Shown: one piece after another, positions 35,405 through 44,995 of the stretch | Layout: each line of letters starts with the position of its first letter | Position numbering within the stretch: the first letter of the stretch is position 1 | Assembly (NCBI RefSeq): GCF_002135205.1 | Contig: NZ_NEFZ01000007.1 | Coordinates: 1-64,000, forward strand | From: Acinetobacter sp. ANC 4204 | GTDB lineage: Bacteria > Pseudomonadota > Gammaproteobacteria > Pseudomonadales > Moraxellaceae | DNA: 64,000 nucleotides | Direction of reading: 5' to 3' | The notes under the pieces: generated by a model | The model's database searches: none | The model's input: the letters and a program-made list of their open reading frames with translations, nothing else | What the model was told of the DNA's origin: nothing | Program-made: the position numbers and the translations under genes

Positions 35405-36466
35405 TCATGCGCTGCGCTGTATAGCATGCATTCTTAAAGTATCAGCAATATCTAATAGTACCTGTTGTGTTTTTTCCCATCCTAAACATCCATCCGTTAC
35501 CGATTGGCCATAGACCATATCTGATGAGATCTTTTGATGACCATCTACCAAGTAACTTTCAAGCATGACACCACATACATTACTTTGAGCACGCTCTTCA
35601 ACAATACTACGCAATACCTCAGGTTGATTGAGCGGATTTTTGGCACTATTACCATGACTACAGTCAATCACTAGAGCCGGTAATTCGCCTTTCACTTTAT
35701 CCTGCATTTGGCGAATATGTGTTAAGTCATAATTAGGTCCAGAATTTGCACCGCGTAAAATTAAATGAGGCTTCGGATTTCCAGTAGAGTGCAACATACA
35801 TGCCATGCCTTGCTGACCCACCCCCATGAACTGATGCGGATTTGTCGCTGACTGAATCGCGTCCAATGCAATTTGAATAGAACCATCTGTCCCGTTTTTG
35901 AAGCCTATGCTGAATGGCATGTGACTTGAGATTTCACGGTGAATTTGCGACTCACTCGTACGTGCACCAATCGCCCCCCATGCCAACAGATCATCAAAAT
36001 ATGCAGTTGCCATTGGACTTAAAATTTCTGAGGCAATAGGCAGTCCTTTTTCAATAATGCTTAAATACAATGCACGAGACTGCTCTAGGCCTAACTGCAT
36101 ATTTGAGGAACCATCTAACATTGGGTCGTATAAAAAGCCTTTCCAGCCAACGGTTGTCCGTGGTTTCTCAATATAAGCACGCATAACGAAGAAAATTTGG
36201 TCTGCAACTTTGCTCTGTAATTGTTTTAATTTTTCAGCATATTCTAATACTGCAATCGGGTCGTGAATAGAACATGGTCCTGTAATCACCATAAGACGAT
36301 GATCCTGCCCACTCAAAATCTTTTGAATCGTTTGACGCTGTTCAGCAATTTGTAAGTTTAATGCTGCTGAAAGTGGTAGCTGTGTTTTGAGTTGCTGTGG
36401 TGAACTTAAAGACGTTTCTTGAGCTGTTTGTTGAGCTTGTTGTAGTGCAGTATTTAGAGCATTCAT
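35405..36466 (-). CDS. aroG: 3-deoxy-7-phosphoheptulonate (DAHP) synthase
   Basis: This 353-aa type I-alpha enzyme condenses phosphoenolpyruvate and erythrose 4-phosphate, the first step of the shikimate pathway. Visible landmarks are GQDHRLMVITGPCSIHDPIAVLEYAEKL, FFVMRAYIEKPRTTVGWKGFLYDP, ARTSESQIHREISSHMPFSIGFKNGTDGS, ILRGANSGPNYD and VIDCSHGNSAKNP (metal-binding residues in the last). The paralogue type (AroF, AroG or AroH-like) cannot be fixed by eye, so the symbol is generic. AAGGA lies 9 bases before the ATG. The leader encodes two aromatic-rich peptides with an attenuator between them, so expression should follow the supply of charged Phe, Tyr and Trp tRNAs. Confidence 0.94.
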   Translation of the reverse strand: MNALNTALQQAQQTAQETSLSSPQQLKTQLPLSAALNLQIAEQRQTIQKILSGQDHRLMVITGPCSIHDPIAVLEYAEKLKQLQSKVADQIFFVMRAYIEKPRTTVGWKGFLYDPMLDGSSNMQLGLEQSRALYLSIIEKGLPIASEILSPMATAYFDDLLAWGAIGARTSESQIHREISSHMPFSIGFKNGTDGSIQIALDAIQSATNPHQFMGVGQQGMACMLHSTGNPKPHLILRGANSGPNYDLTHIRQMQDKVKGELPALVIDCSHGNSAKNPLNQPEVLRSIVEERAQSNVCGVMLESYLVDGHQKISSDMVYGQSVTDGCLGWEKTQQVLLDIADTLRMHAIQRSA

Positions 36467-36481
36467 TGGTTTGTATCCTTT

Positions 36482-36499
36482 GGACTGTGGTCTCAGTCC
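36482..36499 (-). promoter_or_regulatory. Hairpin adjacent to the aroG ribosome binding site
   Basis: On the mRNA strand GGACTG pairs with CAGTCC around a 6-base loop, ending one base before the AAGGA ribosome binding site (36476-36480). The left arm region TCGGACTGAG can instead pair, with two bulges, with CTTCAGCCGA (36537-36546) inside the upstream leader-peptide gene. This gives two exclusive structures, which suggests translational control; the mechanism is inference. Confidence 0.5.
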
Positions 36500-36505
36500 G
36501 AGCTT

Positions 36506-36610
36506 TTATTTGAGCGTTATGGGTCTAATGGATTGTTCGGCTGAAGTCATAAATTGACTAAAGTAAAACCAATAAAAGTTGCTAAAGTATGAATAGTTAA
36601 TCGTTTTCAT
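36506..36610 (-). CDS. Aromatic-rich leader peptide, proximal (34 aa)
   Basis: A small gene on the minus strand starts at an ATG six bases after GGAG and ends 39 bases before the DAHP synthase start. Its first twenty residues contain ten aromatic ones: Tyr6, Tyr8, Phe9, Phe12, Tyr13, Trp14, Phe15, Tyr16, Phe17 and Phe20. The remaining 14 residues are ordinary (TSAEQSIRPITLK at the end). Such a composition is characteristic of ribosome-mediated attenuators. It lies downstream of a complete transcription attenuator with its own leader peptide, so it is a second sensor. No U-run terminator follows it; the next hairpin abuts the aroG ribosome binding site. Confidence 0.8.
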   Translation of the reverse strand: MKTINYSYFSNFYWFYFSQFMTSAEQSIRPITLK

Positions 36611-36644
36611 GAAGTTCTCCAAAATTTATTAAAACAGCAGATAT

Positions 36645-36720
36645 AAAAAAACCTGATCAGGGTTGCCGATCAGGTATTAACTGGGTGGGCAACCTTTTGA
36701 TGCCCGAACGCGTTCAGGCA
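36645..36720 (-). promoter_or_regulatory. Transcription attenuator of the DAHP synthase gene
   Basis: On the minus strand three hairpins are possible. The first is TGCCTGAA / TTCGGGCA with a CGCG loop (36701-36720). The antiterminator pairs GGTTGCC (36688-36694) with GGCAACC (36661-36667). The terminator pairs ACCTGATC (36668-36675) with GATCAGGT (36651-36658) and runs into seven T. The antiterminator and terminator share bases and exclude each other. GGCAA inside the leader-peptide codons for Trp-Gln can pair with TTGCC of the antiterminator arm. This is a complete ribosome-mediated attenuator. Confidence 0.85.
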
Positions 36721-36721
36721 A

Positions 36722-36778
36722 CTATCTAAATTGCCAAAAATAATATGTCGCGTTAGAAACTACAGGTTGCTTTAACAT
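36722..36778 (-). CDS. Aromatic leader peptide, distal (18 aa)
   Basis: The minus-strand frame ATG to TAG encodes an 18-residue peptide ending TYYFWQFR, that is Tyr12, Tyr13, Phe14, Trp15 and Phe17 in six codons. The stop codon abuts the first hairpin of the attenuator, the spacing expected for a leader peptide. A weak ribosome binding site (GAAG) lies 8 bases upstream. Stalling on any of the three aromatic codon types would favour the antiterminator and allow transcription into aroG. The peptide itself needs no function. Confidence 0.82.
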   Translation of the reverse strand: MLKQPVVSNATYYFWQFR

Positions 36779-36838
36779 TTTTATATCTTCAAAAATATGT
36801 TATCTGAAATTTAAAATACGCTGATTTTTTTGCTTTTA

Positions 36839-36864
36839 CAACACTTTTTTATAGAAAAGTGTTG
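36839..36864. other. Palindromic stem-loop between the GGDEF-EAL gene and the aroG leader
   Basis: CAACACTTTT and AAAAGTGTTG form a 10-bp stem with a 6-base loop, 74 bases after the GGDEF-EAL stop codon. No U run follows on the minus strand, so it is a poor intrinsic terminator, though its location suits one. The aroG promoter must lie between here and 36778; I cannot assign its boxes. Confidence 0.45.
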
Positions 36865-36937
36865 TTCTATCTCCATAAACACAACCCTCCAGGAAAATCG
36901 GAAATCATGCAAGCTGTCTTTGTCTAAAGATCAATGT

Positions 36938-39055
36938 TTAGTGTCGTTTTAATAATTGAATTTCAGCCTGTTGAGCCGAAACTGGAGGGCTAAACAAATA
37001 GCCCTGCCCAATATGACAACCCATTTCCCTTAAAAGTTGTAATTGAGTAGCTGTTTCAATACCTTCAGCAATAATATCCATAGATAATAAGGGGCCCAGT
37101 TTAGCTAATCCCTCAACAATCGCATAAATTGATTTATCTTCACTTAATCGCTGTACAAATGAGCAATCAACTTTAATGATATCAACAGGATAGTCTCGTA
37201 AATGAGTTAGTGAAGAATGCCCCGTGCCAAAATCATCTAATGCAATTCTCACACCATTGGCTTTAAGTTTTTTTAAAGCTCGAATAACGTACTCATAACC
37301 CCGTTCTGCTAAATGGTACTCTGTGACTTCTATTTCAACAAATTTTGCTGGAATAGCATGTGTTTTAAGCCGTTTTAAAAATATTTCTGCGAAGTTATCT
37401 CGCATAAATTCAACAGGTGCAGCGTTGATTGAAATAGGAACAACCTTTAACCCTTTTGCTAGCCATTCAGTAATCTGTTTAAAAACCTGATTCTGCATAA
37501 TTTCACTTATACGACTAGATAGCTCATAATCATTAAACGCAGCAGCAATTCTTGCAGGGCTTTGAATATTATTATGTTCATCTCGCCAACGTAATAGCGC
37601 TTCATAACCAATAATTTTTTCAGACTTTAAACAGACTTTAGGCTGAAAATAAGCCTCAATAGTCAAGTTACGAATAATTTGATGTGCGCAATTCAGTTGT
37701 GCTGAATGCTCTCGAACAGCATTAAACATGTCTTGATCAAACATTCGCATACCGCCACGCCCTTGGGCTTTAACATCGGTAAGTGCGGTATCTGCACACT
37801 TCATTAACTCGACAATATCACTAGCATCATCTGGATATAAGCCACAGCCGATACTCATGCCTCCATTAATATAATTACCTGCGAATGTAATCGGGATCTC
37901 TAATTGCTTTAAAATCAGTTGAGCAATTTCATTGAGTTCACCAATATCTCGTACATGTGGAATAATGACTCCAAACTCATCACCGCCAAGACGCGCCAAG
38001 AATGCTCGTCCTTCAAGAGTCTGTTTTAAGCGTTTAGATAATATGCGCAAAAGATGATCGCCTGCAGCATAACCCAGCGTATCATTAATTGTTTTAAAGT
38101 GATCTAAATCCAACAACATCACAGCAAGCTTTTGCTTTTTATCCCGTGCATTTGTATATAGTTTTCTTATTTTTTCTTTAAACGCTCTACGGTTATTTAA
38201 GCCTGTAAGTTCATCCCGTTCATTTCCTTGTTTAAGCTTTTGTTCTGCCAAGTATTGTAAAGTTACATCACGTGAAACACATAAAATACTTTGGGTTTTA
38301 CCATCGACATCTAGTACAGGTGTAAGCACATTATCCCAGTAATAGACACTGTCTTTAGAAAAGCTCATGCCATTAAAACGTGAGTTTTTTCCATTGTTAG
38401 CATCGAGCATCGCCTTTTTAGCTTTTTTACGAATCGCTTGTGGCAAAATTCCGATCCAAGACATGCCAAACTCTTTTAAATCTGCACGCCCAAAAAAATT
38501 TTCACATGCTGACTTATTCATGTGTGTGATTGTGCCATCAGGGTCAACCACAATAATACAATCCACACTGGCATCCAACATATCGGCATGAGCTCTTAAA
38601 AGAGCCAATGATTCAATATGGATTTTCATGCCCTGATGAATATTGGTACAACTGATTTTAAACCCACCGATTGGACTATTTTCCAACTCAGCTTGAATTA
38701 AAAACCAGTGATACTCGCCTTGTTGGTTGCGAATTCGGCAGGATTTTTCAAATTTATGCTCGACTACAATTGCTTGATGCAAAAAATCATCGAGTACTTG
38801 AACATCTTCAGGATGAATATAATGAAGTAAATTAAATTCTTGTTCTGATATATTCATCACACCCAAATATTGGCGTAGCGGTAAGTTTAGGTACTTACAT
38901 ACATGACTATGCATCCAAAAAAGCTGAGGAATAGAATCAATCAATAAACTGTCATTTTTAGAAATGGCAGTTTTCCCTGCCTCATGTTCATAAGCAAAAT
39001 TTTTAGATTTAATTTTCGGCTGTGATTGGATTCGCGACATAATAATTATCTGCAA
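36938..39055 (-). CDS. PAS-GGDEF-EAL cyclic-di-GMP signalling protein
   Basis: The 705-aa cytoplasmic protein has two PAS-like domains (about 45-135 and 155-270; the second includes VDPDGTITHMNKSACENFFGR), a GGDEF domain (about 280-440) and an EAL domain (about 455-700). The cyclase motif LARLGGDEFG is intact. The phosphodiesterase side has GYEALLRWRD and IALDDFGTGHSSLTHLRDYPVDIIKVD, also intact. Both activities are therefore possible, and the PAS domains would set the balance. No membrane segment is seen. The reading frame begins two codons before a stretch MSRIQSQPKIKSKNFAYEH, so a start at about 39040 is also possible. It stands alone; no partner gene indicates its signal. Confidence 0.88.
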   Translation of the reverse strand: MQIIIMSRIQSQPKIKSKNFAYEHEAGKTAISKNDSLLIDSIPQLFWMHSHVCKYLNLPLRQYLGVMNISEQEFNLLHYIHPEDVQVLDDFLHQAIVVEHKFEKSCRIRNQQGEYHWFLIQAELENSPIGGFKISCTNIHQGMKIHIESLALLRAHADMLDASVDCIIVVDPDGTITHMNKSACENFFGRADLKEFGMSWIGILPQAIRKKAKKAMLDANNGKNSRFNGMSFSKDSVYYWDNVLTPVLDVDGKTQSILCVSRDVTLQYLAEQKLKQGNERDELTGLNNRRAFKEKIRKLYTNARDKKQKLAVMLLDLDHFKTINDTLGYAAGDHLLRILSKRLKQTLEGRAFLARLGGDEFGVIIPHVRDIGELNEIAQLILKQLEIPITFAGNYINGGMSIGCGLYPDDASDIVELMKCADTALTDVKAQGRGGMRMFDQDMFNAVREHSAQLNCAHQIIRNLTIEAYFQPKVCLKSEKIIGYEALLRWRDEHNNIQSPARIAAAFNDYELSSRISEIMQNQVFKQITEWLAKGLKVVPISINAAPVEFMRDNFAEIFLKRLKTHAIPAKFVEIEVTEYHLAERGYEYVIRALKKLKANGVRIALDDFGTGHSSLTHLRDYPVDIIKVDCSFVQRLSEDKSIYAIVEGLAKLGPLLSMDIIAEGIETATQLQLLREMGCHIGQGYLFSPPVSAQQAEIQLLKRH

Positions 39056-39512
39056 CTTAAACTAGCTGATTTAATCCGTAATCAGACATATTGTTTAAAA
39101 AAGAAATCAAGCAAAGTCATAAATATAAATTAAAAAAACAAAGAAAAACAAATGTGAAGTGACGTTGCGTGATTGCCATCACACCATGCATCATATACAA
39201 CTTATATGAGCCTATACCAATGAAAAATTGCAACATTTACACAAATCCGACAAATAAACAGAAGCGATATTTGAAATTAAACTCAGCCTATCCTTGCTGG
39301 GGAAAAGAGCATATAAAAAAAGTAATAAAATTTAAATAATAACAACTAGATAAAATAAAAGTTCAAACATGCAGACAGATCACTGATTATTTTTAGTTAG
39401 AATGAAACATTATTTATCAGTATTTTATGCGCTAATTTTGAGCAAAAAAAGAAGTCTAATTGGTAGATCCATTCCAATTAGACTTTTACTGAATTAATGC
39501 ATTTTAAATACA
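39056..39512. other. AT-rich intergenic region upstream of the GGDEF-EAL gene
   Basis: About 457 bp between the GGDEF-EAL gene and the desaturase gene, with no supported reading frame. It contains the desaturase terminator at 39441-39487. The remaining sequence is very AT-rich and should hold the GGDEF-EAL promoter, which I cannot define. Confidence 0.4.
39441..39487 (-). terminator. Terminator of the desaturase operon
   Basis: AAGTCTAATTGG (39452-39463) and CCAATTAGACTT (39474-39485) form a perfect 12-bp stem with a 10-base loop; A-rich sequence to its left gives a U run on the minus strand. The desaturase stop is 26 bases away. Confidence 0.85.
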
Positions 39513-40679
39513 TTAATTCAGTAGCGCTTTCTTCAATAAATTTAGATTGTGTTTAATAAATGAAAATGAATTTTCATTCTTTTCATAGCACTGGTTTGGT
39601 AATGAATATTTCGCCAATTTTGCCCAAACAGATGAAAACTGTTTGATAAAACTGGCTTCATTGTAATGAATCCCATAATCCGCACATAATTCTTTAACTT
39701 TTGGGGCTACTTGGACGTAGCGATTTGCAGGCATATCTGGAAAAAGATGATGTTCAATTTGATGGCTCAAGTTGCCACTTAAGATATGGAGCCACTGTGT
39801 TCCAGTAAAGTTACTCGAACCTCGAATTTGACGCAGATACCATTCAGCCCGTGTTTCATTGTCGATATTGTCCATTTCAAAATTTTCAGCGTCTTCGGTA
39901 AAGTGACCATTAAAAATCACCGCGGATGCCCACAAGCTACGAATAACATTCGCTACAGCATTTCCTGCAAAGACAGGCAATGCATTTGGCCCAGCGATGA
40001 TGGGGAAAAAGACATAGTCTTTAATCACTTGGCGTTTCATCTTCTGTCTAAAATTATATGACTCTACCCAAACTTCACGCCATGTTTTGGTTTTATAAGC
40101 GACCACATCTTCGATATGCAGATTTTGTATGCCAACGTACCACTCAAAAAATACCATCAACTGAGCAGCTAAAGGCAAATTCAGCAAAAAGCGAGGTTCC
40201 CATTTCTGTGCATCACTCACACGGACTAAGCCATAACCGACATCATGATCCATCCCGACAATGTTGGTATAGGTATGATGGATGTAATTATGTGTATGCT
40301 TCCAGTCGGGACCTGTGGCCATAGTATCCCAATCATAATTGCTACCATTGAGACTCGGATCATTTAGCCAGTCAAACTGGCCATGCATGACATTATGCCC
40401 AAGTTCCATATTTTCTACGATCTTAGATACCCCCAATAAACCTGTGCCCAAAAGCCATACTGGAGGTAACCACCCTGCAAACATGAGCATTGTACGTGCG
40501 CTTATTTCGCTATAACGGACAAAATTTCGGATTGTGTAAATATATTCGGCATCTTTTTCATTGAGGCTTTCCATCACTTCACGGCGGATCGCTTCAACCT
40601 TTAAGCCAAACTCTTCGATTTGTGCAGGACTTAAATATTTGGATTTACTGCTTTCACTAAAATATACGGGAAGATTCAT
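39513..40679 (-). CDS. Acyl-CoA/fatty acid desaturase
   Basis: This 388-aa membrane di-iron desaturase has the three histidine boxes of the family: HNVMHGQFDW (about 94), HTHNYIHHTYTN (about 129-135) and the C-terminal HQIEHHLFPDMP (about 310). Hydrophobic segments such as ARTMLMFAGWLPPVWLLGTGLLGV and NALPVFAGNAVANVIRSLWASAVIF flank them. It introduces a double bond into acyl chains at the inner membrane using electrons from the reductase gene 12 bp upstream. AAGAAGG precedes the ATG. The arrangement matches the stearoyl-CoA 9-desaturase plus oxidoreductase pairs of gammaproteobacteria (DesB-like). The regiospecificity is by homology. Confidence 0.9.
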   Translation of the reverse strand: MNLPVYFSESSKSKYLSPAQIEEFGLKVEAIRREVMESLNEKDAEYIYTIRNFVRYSEISARTMLMFAGWLPPVWLLGTGLLGVSKIVENMELGHNVMHGQFDWLNDPSLNGSNYDWDTMATGPDWKHTHNYIHHTYTNIVGMDHDVGYGLVRVSDAQKWEPRFLLNLPLAAQLMVFFEWYVGIQNLHIEDVVAYKTKTWREVWVESYNFRQKMKRQVIKDYVFFPIIAGPNALPVFAGNAVANVIRSLWASAVIFNGHFTEDAENFEMDNIDNETRAEWYLRQIRGSSNFTGTQWLHILSGNLSHQIEHHLFPDMPANRYVQVAPKVKELCADYGIHYNEASFIKQFSSVWAKLAKYSLPNQCYEKNENSFSFIKHNLNLLKKALLN

Positions 40680-40691
40680 ATCTATACCTTC

Positions 40692-41720
40692 TTAAAGGTT
40701 AATTACAACAGGACTAACCGCCTGTGAAATGCATAACTTAATTTGAGTGTTATTGTTTTGATCCAGTTCACCTGTGAGTAGATTACGCACCACACCCTGA
40801 ACTTTGGTACATGAACAAGTATTACAAATCCCCATACGACAGCCATGTGCGGGACGTAAACCCGCCTGTTCGGCACTTTCTAATAAATTGCTTTGAGCTT
40901 GAAACTGTTGCTGCGAACGTTGAAATGTGACCATTTGAGCGTTCTGAGTGTGATCGACAGTAATTTGAAAGTATTCGGTATGCAGATGGTCAATTAAGTC
41001 TAAACCCTGATAGATTTGTGTCAGACTTTGCATCATATTGGCAGCACCGCAGGCATAACATTCGCGTTGTTCAAAACCTTCAACCTTTTGGCTAAGCAAG
41101 TCTTGACTCAGATGTTGTTTATCCAGCAAGGTATTTATATGATGATATTTAAACTGCGGATAATGTTCCGCTAAACGTTGCAGTTCTACGTGAAAGGCAT
41201 CATCCCGCGTAAAGTAAATTAGATCAATATGGGAAACTATTTGTGTTTGTTTTAATGCAGCATTAATCAATGCGTAAATTGCAGTAATGCCACTTCCAGA
41301 GGCAATCATTAGTGCAGAATGAGGCTGCGTTTTTAAAACAAATTCACCCTGCGATTGGGAAATTTCAACTACACTTTTTTCGAACTGCTGAGTAAGCGTA
41401 TTTGAGACTTTTCCCTGTTTTCTTACAGCAATCACAAGATTACCATTGTCTAAAATCTCGACAATCGAATAGCTACGTTGCCAACGTACACCACCTATAA
41501 GCACCGTCACTAAGATGCTTTGCCCAGCTTGATAACCAGCGACTTTAAAATGACGATTTGGCTGTAACTGCATGCACACGAAGTCATCTGACAAATGATG
41601 CTTTGCAACAATCTGTGCTTTGGCCTTTTTCCAAGCCCACAGCGGATTTACTTTTTCAGCTAGAAAATCCACAAAATCTTCTCGAACCCATTCTGGGTGG
41701 TACTCAATATGCTTTCCCAT
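40692..41720 (-). CDS. Ferredoxin reductase-like electron donor for the desaturase
   Basis: I take the ATG at 41720 (342 aa, GKHIEYHPEWVREDFVDFLAEK), because AGAGGGTG lies just upstream; the frame runs 14 codons further. The protein has an FAD-binding beta barrel (YQAGQSILVTVLIGGVRWQRSYSI), an NAD-binding domain (MIASGSGITAIYALINAALK) and a C-terminal plant-type 2Fe-2S domain with GCRMGICNTCSC. It transfers electrons from NAD(P)H to the desaturase encoded immediately downstream (12 bp). No TetR regulator of the DesT type lies next to it. Confidence 0.9.
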   Translation of the reverse strand: MGKHIEYHPEWVREDFVDFLAEKVNPLWAWKKAKAQIVAKHHLSDDFVCMQLQPNRHFKVAGYQAGQSILVTVLIGGVRWQRSYSIVEILDNGNLVIAVRKQGKVSNTLTQQFEKSVVEISQSQGEFVLKTQPHSALMIASGSGITAIYALINAALKQTQIVSHIDLIYFTRDDAFHVELQRLAEHYPQFKYHHINTLLDKQHLSQDLLSQKVEGFEQRECYACGAANMMQSLTQIYQGLDLIDHLHTEYFQITVDHTQNAQMVTFQRSQQQFQAQSNLLESAEQAGLRPAHGCRMGICNTCSCTKVQGVVRNLLTGELDQNNNTQIKLCISQAVSPVVINL

Positions 41721-41902
41721 AGTCACCCTCTGATCTAAATTTATTTTTATACAAGTGTGCATTATTGAATCATCAAGATACGGTTAGAAGTTGTTTTCAG
41801 CTATGTCATAAAAGGACAAAATCTAACAAATTGACATTTTCTATCATTTTTGTCTAACAATATGAACAGTTTTGCCACCCCACTTTTCGTTTCATTAAAA
41901 AC

Positions 41903-41930
41903 AAAAAAACCAAGCCTAAGCTTGGTTTTC
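41903..41930 (-). terminator. Terminator of the formaldehyde dehydrogenase gene
   Basis: AAAACCAAGC and GCTTGGTTTT form a perfect 10-bp stem with a CTAA-size loop, with a U run on the minus strand. It lies 19 bases after the stop codon. Confidence 0.9.
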
Positions 41931-41948
41931 TAAATGTATTACACTGAA

Positions 41949-43082
<1,134 letters not shown>

Positions 43083-43182
43083 CTATTTAACAGATGAGCT
43101 ACAGTAACCGCTTTTTATTCACGGTTTCAACCTATAACATGTGAAATATATAACTTATAAAAATTAGGTCTTTAAAACCAAT

Positions 43183-44736
43183 ATGCAGATATCAACTTTT
43201 TGTAGACCACTAATTGTACTGAGTACAGCTTTTACACTCGCGGGATGCCAACTCGCCCCCAATCAGGCTAAGCCCTCAGCCCCAGTCGAAGTTTTTGCAC
43301 AGCATTGGCTCAATGAGCAAGACGTATCTACACAACAAAAGCAAGGGCTTACAGCCTATTTGGCGCTTGATGAGGCTTTCATGAGTATTGCTTCACGTCT
43401 ACATTTGATTCGCGAAGCTAAACACAGTCTGGATGTTCAATACTATATTTGGGGGGATGACTTTATTGGTCATATGATGTTACATGAACTGCTAAATGCT
43501 GCGGATCGTGGTGTAAAAGTACGTTTATTAATTGATGACCAAAACGGCACTGCATTAGATGAAACGTTCAAAACATTAGTCGCCCATCCCAATTTTGAAA
43601 TTAAATTGTTCAATCCTTACAAATACAGACATTTACGTGTGATTGATTATGCTTTCCGCTTCAAGCACATCAACCATCGTATGCATAATAAACTTATCAT
43701 TGCCGATGGCGCCATTGCCGTAACTGGTGGTCGTAACATCAGTAGTGAATACTTTGACGCCAGTGAAAACTTCCAATTTACCGATTTAGACATTTTGTTT
43801 TATGGGCAAGCTGTAGAGCAAGCCAATCGTGTATTTCTAGACTTTTGGAATGATGACTTAAGCTACGCTGTACCACAATTAATCGGTCAAGGAACTCAAC
43901 AAGCGCTGACTGATTTAAGACAACATTACGAAGCTGATGCTTTAGATAAAAACGTTATTGAGCGAAAAATTGATCGGGCACGATCAGAAGTCAATACAGA
44001 GCTGAATCAACATCCTGTAAATTGGGCTAAAGCACATTTTATTGCAGACTCTCCCAATAAAATTCGAGCGAATGCAAAGCCTCATGAAATGATTGTCAAT
44101 CAAATGTTTAATTTGATGGGCAAGCCCGAACAGCATATGGAGTTAGTTTCAGCTTATTTTGTTCCAACAACGGCTGGTACGGAGTATCTTTCAAGCCTTG
44201 CGCAAAATGGTACTCGCGTTCGCGTTCTGACCAACTCTTTATTTGCCAATGATGTGGCAATCGTTCATGCATTTTATAAAAAATATCGCCACGATTTACT
44301 TAAAAATGGCGTAAAGCTGTATGAGTTTAAACCTTATATTGAAAGAGAAAATCGAACATGGTATGAAGTTGCTACAGGTAATGTGATTCCAGCAAAAGGC
44401 AGAAGCTCATCTCGATTACATGCCAAATTTTTTGACATTGATGGAAAAGTATTCATTGGCTCATTTAACTTCGACCCGCGTTCAGCTCATTTAAATACGG
44501 AAGTGGGCTTAGTCGTGGAGTCGGATCAATTACAAAATGCAATTTCTGAAAAGTTAGATCAGTATTTGCCTCATATTGCCTATGAATTAAAACTCGATAA
44601 ACAAGGGCAACTCATTTGGCTCGACCGTCAAAGAGATGGCACTATTATTGAACACCACAAAGAACCCGAAACAACCAAATTCCAAAGATTTATGATGAAA
44701 ACTGTCTCATATTTACCTATTGAATGGATGATGTAA
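43183..44736 (+). CDS. Phospholipase D family lipoprotein (cardiolipin synthase-like)
   Basis: The 517-aa protein begins with a lipoprotein signal, LIVLSTAFTLAGC, with a clear lipobox before the Cys at residue 22. It contains two HKD catalytic motifs: HNKLIIADGAIAVTGGRN (about 163-180) and HAKFFDIDGKVFIGSFNFDPRS (about 409-430). Proteins with two such motifs make or exchange phosphodiester head groups, as in cardiolipin synthase C; the lipoprotein anchor places it in the periplasm facing a membrane. I cannot choose between cardiolipin synthesis and phospholipase activity. It is monocistronic and divergent from the formaldehyde dehydrogenase gene. Confidence 0.9.
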   Translation: MQISTFCRPLIVLSTAFTLAGCQLAPNQAKPSAPVEVFAQHWLNEQDVSTQQKQGLTAYLALDEAFMSIASRLHLIREAKHSLDVQYYIWGDDFIGHMMLHELLNAADRGVKVRLLIDDQNGTALDETFKTLVAHPNFEIKLFNPYKYRHLRVIDYAFRFKHINHRMHNKLIIADGAIAVTGGRNISSEYFDASENFQFTDLDILFYGQAVEQANRVFLDFWNDDLSYAVPQLIGQGTQQALTDLRQHYEADALDKNVIERKIDRARSEVNTELNQHPVNWAKAHFIADSPNKIRANAKPHEMIVNQMFNLMGKPEQHMELVSAYFVPTTAGTEYLSSLAQNGTRVRVLTNSLFANDVAIVHAFYKKYRHDLLKNGVKLYEFKPYIERENRTWYEVATGNVIPAKGRSSSRLHAKFFDIDGKVFIGSFNFDPRSAHLNTEVGLVVESDQLQNAISEKLDQYLPHIAYELKLDKQGQLIWLDRQRDGTIIEHHKEPETTKFQRFMMKTVSYLPIEWMM

Positions 44737-44995
44737 TGACAAAGAGATGACGATTAAACATTTTAACTCACTTACTCTGACTCACTATACACTGCACAAA
44801 GTCTTCATATTGATCATTTGGTTTAAAAAATAAGTTGAGCTAAAAGCCAAATGTAGTGAACGTTATGAAAAAATAAGCCCAAACTCATCTTATTTAATAC
44901 TTAAATTCGCTCATAGCTTTGAAAGATTTTACTCACTCCAGACTTTGATTTAACATGTCCAGCTTTCGTTATATCCCTCCTTTTAAAGCTCAGTA

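Noticed and set aside
36839..36864. Intrinsic terminator for the GGDEF-EAL gene
   Set aside because: The stem is good, but no U run follows on the minus strand, so I list it only as a stem-loop.
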